From NCBI GenBank assembly GCA_036426205.1, contig CM071568.1:40389221-40453220 (forward strand): 64,000 nucleotides of DNA, given 5' to 3'. The notes below the pieces were generated by a model. It did no database searches. It was not told where the DNA came from and was given only the letters and a program-made list of their open reading frames with translations. This DNA is from Ascaphus truei (taxonomy: Eukaryota > Chordata > Amphibia > Anura > Ascaphidae). Below, piece after piece: positions 59,130 to 64,000 of the stretch. A program made the translations under genes and the position numbers. The first letter of the stretch is position 1, and every line of letters starts with the position of its first letter.

Positions 59130-60854
59130 TGGGGCAGTGGGGCAAGTGTCCATCGTTCCACAGGCCTAACACTGTATTTGGTGAGGTAAGCCTCGTCTCT
59201 TCTGGTGGGGGGGCTCCGCTGGTCGGACAGGGAGGGGTCACGGGGTGTGGGCATCTCCGGGTCAGGGTCCCCATTCAGGATGCATCGGTTTTGGGTTTCC
59301 ACTTTCTGGCCTCCTTACCTCCGAGCTGGGCTTTCTTCGCGGGGGCTAGGGTCACGCCCCCGCAGCACCGTCTCATGCGCTGAACCCGGTCCCTAGGTTC
59401 TGAAACGACAACGCTTGGCCCGGGTTAGGCAGCTACTGACCCACCGACACGGGGTTTGTAGGGGTAAGAGGCCCCGCAACCAGCTGAGTGGTGCGTAGTC
59501 CTTAGCTTCTATCCTTGTAATACGCCTTTCCTCACCAGATTCCAGAGGTCCGGTGCATCGTCTGAGAAAATCGGACACCATTTCTCCCTCTTTCTGGGTT
59601 ACGCAGAAATTTGGACATCACGTGTACGGGTCCACCGGGGCTTCCCATAGGCCTTGGTCAGGCAGTAATATAGATAGTCGGCCGCGTCAGCTTCCGGATT
59701 GTCATCTCGGTAGTTAGGTGCACCATATGGGACTCGGGGGGCCGTAAGCACTCAACTATGTCGTTGTCTGCGGACCGCGTCCGTGGCAGGTCATTCAGGC
59801 CAGTACCTGTTCGGTATGCATCAATAGTCCTCTATCCTACTTCCCCTTGAGGCGTGGGTTTCTCGCCGGGGAGAGGCTTTTAACTTCCCTGTACCTGGAG
59901 CGACTGGGTGGTGTTGTGGATAGCGGGCGGCCTATGGCGGGAATAGAGGGTCTCCGGTAACTGTCCCCGACTGAGGGTAAGCGTCCAATCGATTACGCTA
60001 AGGCGGTTGAGGCCAGCTCAGGCCGGAACGGGGTGGACGACGAGCCTAGGCTCAGGGTGGCTGGCCACGAGGGTGTAGGCATGCACGGTCAGGGAGTGGT
60101 CGGGGCTCCAGTCGGTGGCGGAAACCTGTGGTGGGAGACATATTCATAGGTGGTGGGATAGGCGCCGTTCTTTTCATCTCCTCTTTTTCCATTCAACTTG
60201 TCGCTACTCCCATACACGCCCTCAACCAATTGCTGCTGGTTTATTCCTTTCCTACTTTTCTTCATTTTCTTTTCTTCACTTGCACTCCCCCACTTCGCCC
60301 ACACTACCTCCCCAGTGATCTCTGTCTCGCTATGGTCCCCTCTCTGCCCACATGCCTTCATTCCAGCCCTACCCATTATCCTCCTCCCTCCAATAACATC
60401 ATTGTTCTCCCGCTTTATATATTCTTATGACAGGGTGAGTGAAGCATATCTCTTCTAGGGGTAGAGGTGGCCAGGGGCGCAGAGGTGTCCGCCTGGACTG
60501 GGGGCAGCGCACCCCGGGCCTCGGGCGCAGCAGAGACAGTATATGGGGCCAAGCCTCGGGGGCATATATCTTGTCAGTGGCATACAAGACTCGGCGCCAG
60601 GTTGGGTCTCATGGTCATTAAAAAGTGGTCTTGTATGGTGGCATTTGTCCAGGAGAGGAAGCTTTCGGACCTGTTCGGTTCACTGTGCCTAACGAGATCA
60701 TGGCGGGGGACATGCCCCAGACGCGAAAACACGGTTCAAGGGGATCCCGCGACAGTTGGGTCCACTTGCGCACCTCGAGCGCTGCCGAGGGCACCGAATG
60801 ATGTGGGTTGGTTGCACAAAGAGACAAAAAAAAATGTGGGGGCCCCCAGGTCTA
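59130..60854 (-). pseudogene. Gypsy gag, with zinc knuckle and an internal insertion
   Basis: Gag forms the particle. The minus-strand interior after the primer-binding site holds broken frames with a Pro/Arg-rich N-terminal part (about 60450-60830), a YYCLTKAYGKPRWTR segment near 59630-59680, and a Cys/His zinc-knuckle-like segment (GHLPH with nearby Cys) near 59135-59175. A CT-rich block at about 60165-60430 does not read as gag and is probably inserted or noncoding. I recognise gag mainly from position and the knuckle. Frames are broken repeatedly. Confidence 0.6.
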
Positions 60855-60874
60855 AGATTAGAAGCGCCTCCAAA
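60855..60874 (-). other. Primer-binding site of the gypsy element
   Basis: On the minus strand TTTGGAGGCGCTTCTAATCT follows the 5' LTR. TGGAGGC is shared with the family B primer site and, from memory, with the complement of tRNA-Thr 3' ends. TGGAGGCGCT also occurs inside the element's own LTR. Confidence 0.6.
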
Positions 60875-61897
60875 TGTAGCCCTTTTTGGAACGTCTGAAC
60901 TAAGGGACTACGGTGCATAAACCTGTGGCTTCAGGAGCAGTCTGAACCTCCGCATTGGGGAGCTGGGGGGTATACCTTTATCACTGTGGTGCAGCGCCTC
61001 CCTACCCAGGATCCCCCATTATAGAGATTTACCCTGAGCAGAAACCTAAAAACAGCAGTATGCAACAGCAACCTTTTTATATCACACAATAACAAAGTGA
61101 TAGGCGACTTATATAACATTTACATACCACACACAACGTGGCTCGGCACACCTATTGGGATAGTGTCCTGTACATAAGCAACTCTGCGCGCTATCTTAGG
61201 AGTATGTCTAATAAGTAAAGTATGGCTACCATATGCAATTTCTGAGGAAAACCCAATTAGTTAGGTGGGAGGCGGGATCAGCGCCTGGTGACCGGTTGTA
61301 GGTGCACTGTAGACAAGGATACCTCCGGTCACTACGATGACCTTGACACTCAAGGGGCCCCGTAAATCAAGCCGTTTGCGCACGTTCTCCCTTTCTGAGC
61401 AATCCGGAAAAGAGAAACCAAGAGGCGGTCCCGCAACTCCGCAGCTCCGCATATGAACCTCACTAAAGGGAAACGTCCCTAACGACTATGGGCGTCCTTA
61501 CAAATACAGCACCCTACGATGGCGGGGGAAAGACTCCTGGGGCTGTGGGCATACCCTACCTAAGCAGACGGGTCACTGACCCTCTGCTCTCGCACCCGAG
61601 GTTCCGCCAACCTCCTCCTTCACCTCCCTCGCTGCTCTGCCCCACCGCCCACACGCATCCGGTTCCTGCATACACAGTCTCGCATCCCATTGGTCCTCAG
61701 CCTCAGCTGACCTTCTCACCATCAGAGTTCATAGTTCAACCCCTTCCAAGTCTCTTACTTAATATTACCCTTCGCGCGCTTCCCTCGCGCATGCGCAGCC
61801 CAACTGGTACGCAGTAACTTCGCTGGCAAACAGGGACAATATGGCGCTGCCTATGTAATTGACAGCGCGGAACCTTTAATATATGCACATCCTTACA
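60875..61897 (-). mobile_element. 5' LTR of the gypsy element
   Basis: Same termini as the 3' LTR (TGTAAGGATGTGC ... AAGGGCTACA on the minus strand). The U5 motif is at 60989-61001 with small indels. Confidence 0.9.
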
Positions 61898-61914
61898 TTT
61901 CTATATATATATAT

Positions 61915-62180
61915 ATATATAAAACCGTCAAAATGGGTGATTCAAAAGCCTGATCCCAAGTATTATAAGTAGTGACCCCATACTCTTCATTTTGGAGGAG
62001 TTAGAAATATCATTGCAGTAACCAGAGGATATTTGGGTTCTTGTTGTCTGTATATGTATTTTGGGTTCATGTTATAAGATCTCTTATGTGTAACCTGTTA
62101 TTGCATTGCAGGCCTAAGGTAATGGATGGTGCTCCAAATTCGTCCAAGTGAGGACATGGGATTTCCCACCCAGGGGAGAG
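61915..62180 (+). mobile_element. Family B internal 3' end, ORF terminus and polypurine tract
   Basis: In frame at 61922-61972 the sequence reads KPSKWVIQKPDPKYYK and a TAG, resembling the end of the family A ORF (KKPDPRHYY). An acceptor-like GCATTGCAG lies near 62103-62111, then a CAAATTCGTCCAAGTGAGGAC block and the polypurine tract CCAGGGGAGAG ending at 62180. Upstream is cut off by the TA repeat and gypsy element. Confidence 0.7.
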
Positions 62181-62910
62181 TATAGCCATTGCTAGCCCAG
62201 ACTGCCTCTCTGGCTCCTGTCATGTAAGTCTTTAGTAGCTACAGGCTGTGGCAAGTTATCCTATGGGTATTGACTCCCCCTCATGCCGACTCTCTGAGAG
62301 GCAGGAGTGGTGGTGACATATGGTCTGTGTATACCCAATAATGGTGCAGATCTTGTGCCCTTCCCTTTTGGTGTCTCAGAGAGGAAGTGCAAAATTATAG
62401 AGAGTTCTCTTTCACCCCTCCTAGGGAAAGGAGGTGTGTGCAGTTTCCTCCCGGCTGGGGGTGAGACATGCCAGTCAATCCCTCCTGGGCTGACAGAGAG
62501 AGAGAGATCAGAACTGAGAGCATGTCCTCAATATTATCAGAGGGCCAAGCATCATGTAGAGGCCTGGAACCCATCTCAATCTATCCTGCATCCACTTTAT
62601 GACAATCACAGTGGATGCCGAAATAAAGCATCCCTTTTATATACAGTACCCCTGCCTGAGTTTACAGTCTATTGGGTAGGGGTATACTCTGAAGTCTGCC
62701 ATGGTGGGGACTGTCTCCGGGAACCCTGAGGCCTGCTATGGCTAGAGGCGCTGACATCTTGAGTGAGCTCTAAAGATCGCCGAAAGCCTGTCCTGATACC
62801 CCACAACACCGCGGACACTCAGCTCTCCTGGACCCTCACAGGTATGACCGCCCCACAGCCAGCAGTAGCCAGTAGTAAATCTTCCAGAGAGGGGGTGAAT
62901 CAGGGCTACA
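62181..62910 (+). mobile_element. 3' LTR of family B
   Basis: The LTR is 730 bp from TATAGCCATTGC (TG mutated to TA) to CAGGGCTACA, matching 23032-23702 in order (GTCTGTGTATACCCAAT, AATAAAGCATCCCTTTTATAT, CTGAGTTTACAGTCTA). A U5 relative TAGAGGCGCTGACATC lies near 62744 and a donor-like CTCACAG|GTATG near 62836-62847. Confidence 0.8.
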
Positions 62911-64000
62911 TAATATTTGCCAGGTCCAAGTTCCCTGTTTATTATTTAAAAAAAACTCTGCACTTAAACACACCAAAATCAGTTGTAGCAACATGTGTCC
63001 AAATGCGTAAATTACTCTCTCCAGAGCGTGCACCAGTTCATTCAGAGCCCAAAAGCATTACTTATTAAATGTTTTCATATATATAAAAATACAGTGCTTA
63101 GGTTACAGGAAAAGTATTACAAAAAAAACATACAGTTATAATACAAGGCAGAACAGCTTCTTAAAATAAAACAGAAAACCTACACTTTACCAAATGCCAT
63201 TGATTTTCCCCAGAGGGGCTGGTTCAGAACATGAGGTCTCCCATACTTTGTCCAAAGCATGCCTCTGGTGAGATCTGATTTTCTAAATCTTTGCCCAGAC
63301 TTAAATACATTCTTTCCTCATGGCACCGGCATAAGCCCACCCCTTCTAGAGGAGGCTTTGAAGCTGTTCTACCCAGATCATGTCTATAGAACTTGATTAA
63401 AACAGTTGACACCTTGAGTGGGCTATCCAGGATGGACCCCCACCCCAAGTAAGTCCCTTTGAAGTTCAGAGCAGACCAAAGAAACAGTTCTGACCTGTTT
63501 CAAACCCAGCATTTTGTATTTTGTTAAAACAAGTGTTGCTCATTAACCCCTAAAGTCCCAAAAGGATTAAACAACCTAATATCTCATGATATTATCATGA
63601 CAATAACTATATAAAGAGATGGGATCATAATCAACGCAGAGGGTATATGAAGGGAACAGAAATCAAAGATAGAGAATGGGAGTAGAGCGAGAATGAAAAG
63701 GAAGATTAGAGTGCCTCAGAAACGGAAGAAAAAAAGGGAGAAGAATCAAAGGATGGACTGTAATACAGAAAATACAAAAAAGATATGAGGCACAGAAATC
63801 AGGGTTTAGGATAGGGCATGAACAGTAGGGAATGTTTACACACATATAAACGTGGTTAACCACGTTATGCTGAATGTCTGGTCAGCAAGCCTTTGTGTCA
63901 AACAAAGAAATTACAACTATACCAAACTGAAGTTGTCATAACTTATGCAGCAGGAGGAATTATGATAAACGGCACCCAAATTGTGATGCATCTTATTTAT
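62911..64000. other. No gene seen
   Basis: AT-rich sequence with short open frames only. AATATTTGCCAGG...TCCCTGTTTATTAT at 62912-62944 is similar to 55508-55550, left of the gypsy element. Confidence 0.45.

Larger units (their letters stand above)
55562..61897 (-). mobile_element. Ty3/gypsy LTR retrotransposon, nearly full length, inactivated
   Basis: Two LTRs of about 1.02 kb in the same orientation bound 4.3 kb of interior that follows gypsy order on the minus strand: primer-binding site, gag, zinc knuckle, protease, start of RT, integrase core, integrase C-terminus, polypurine tract. RT palm, RNase H and the integrase zinc finger are missing. Frames change every 50-150 bases. Outer flanks TATC (55558-55561) and TTTC (61898-61901) agree at 3 of 4 positions with a 4-bp target duplication. 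It lies beside the 3' part of a family B element and may have inserted into it. Confidence 0.88.

Noticed and set aside
1..64000. tRNA, rRNA or snRNA genes
   Set aside because: I found no cloverleaf with A and B boxes or conserved RNA core; the tRNA-like matches are primer-binding sites of LTR elements.

Overview
The window looks like vertebrate nuclear DNA, most probably from an amphibian (anuran). The evidence is its overall make-up: AT-rich, almost free of long ORFs, and packed with Ty3/gypsy-type LTRs, L2-clade non-LTR fragments, hAT- and Harbinger-type miniature elements and foldback elements. The amphibian assignment is inference. Nothing bacterial or viral in layout is present, and long ORFs are nearly all parts of repeats.

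Two segments look like host protein-coding exons, both with consensus splice sites. (1) A 194-bp minus-strand exon at 13066-13259 matches the N-terminal part of OXR1 (oxidation resistance 1), so at least the left part of the window is probably OXR1 intron. (2) An 88-bp plus-strand exon at 45660-45747 encodes a nitric oxide synthase reductase-domain segment ([12 protein letters not shown]...). I find no neighbouring NOS exons. It sits among rearranged LTR pieces and to the right of an assembly gap (52 N at 40234-40285). Both gap edges carry the same 460 bp, so the scaffold has a false tandem copy there.

Layout. 1-2090: 3' end of an LTR retrotransposon (family A) with an unrecognised 3' ORF, polypurine tract and LTR. 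2091-13065: intronic or intergenic, with one long LTR-like segment and a hairpin element. 13066-13259: OXR1 exon. 14.3-38.7 kb: dense repeats, including solo LTRs with 4-bp target duplications at 14298-15038 (CATG), 32153-32894 (TATG) and 34122-35223 (CTAG), several minisatellites and foldbacks, L2 3' ends, and a nested LTR complex at 35.4-38.7 kb. 39.5-40.8 kb: DNA element split by the gap. 41.4-47.6 kb: L2 RT pieces, a complete LTR with 5-bp TSD CCAGC (42304-43156), family A LTRs and the NOS-like exon. 50.2-54.8 kb: foldback, hAT MITE (8-bp TSD) and a Harbinger-like element (TTA TSD). 55562-61897: a nearly full-length Ty3/gypsy element on the minus strand with two LTRs, PBS, gag, PR, the start of RT, integrase and PPT. 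It has lost most of RT/RNase H and is indel-ridden. 61.9-62.9 kb: 3' end of a family B LTR element whose ORF ends like the family A ORF.

The most unusual signals are the orphan NOS-like exon, the unidentified 3' ORF shared by LTR families A and B, and a 16-bp U5 motif (GGTGGAGGCGCTGCAC) followed by a splice-donor-like CAG|GT in most of the LTRs. All calls come from reading the sequence by eye; no database search was run.
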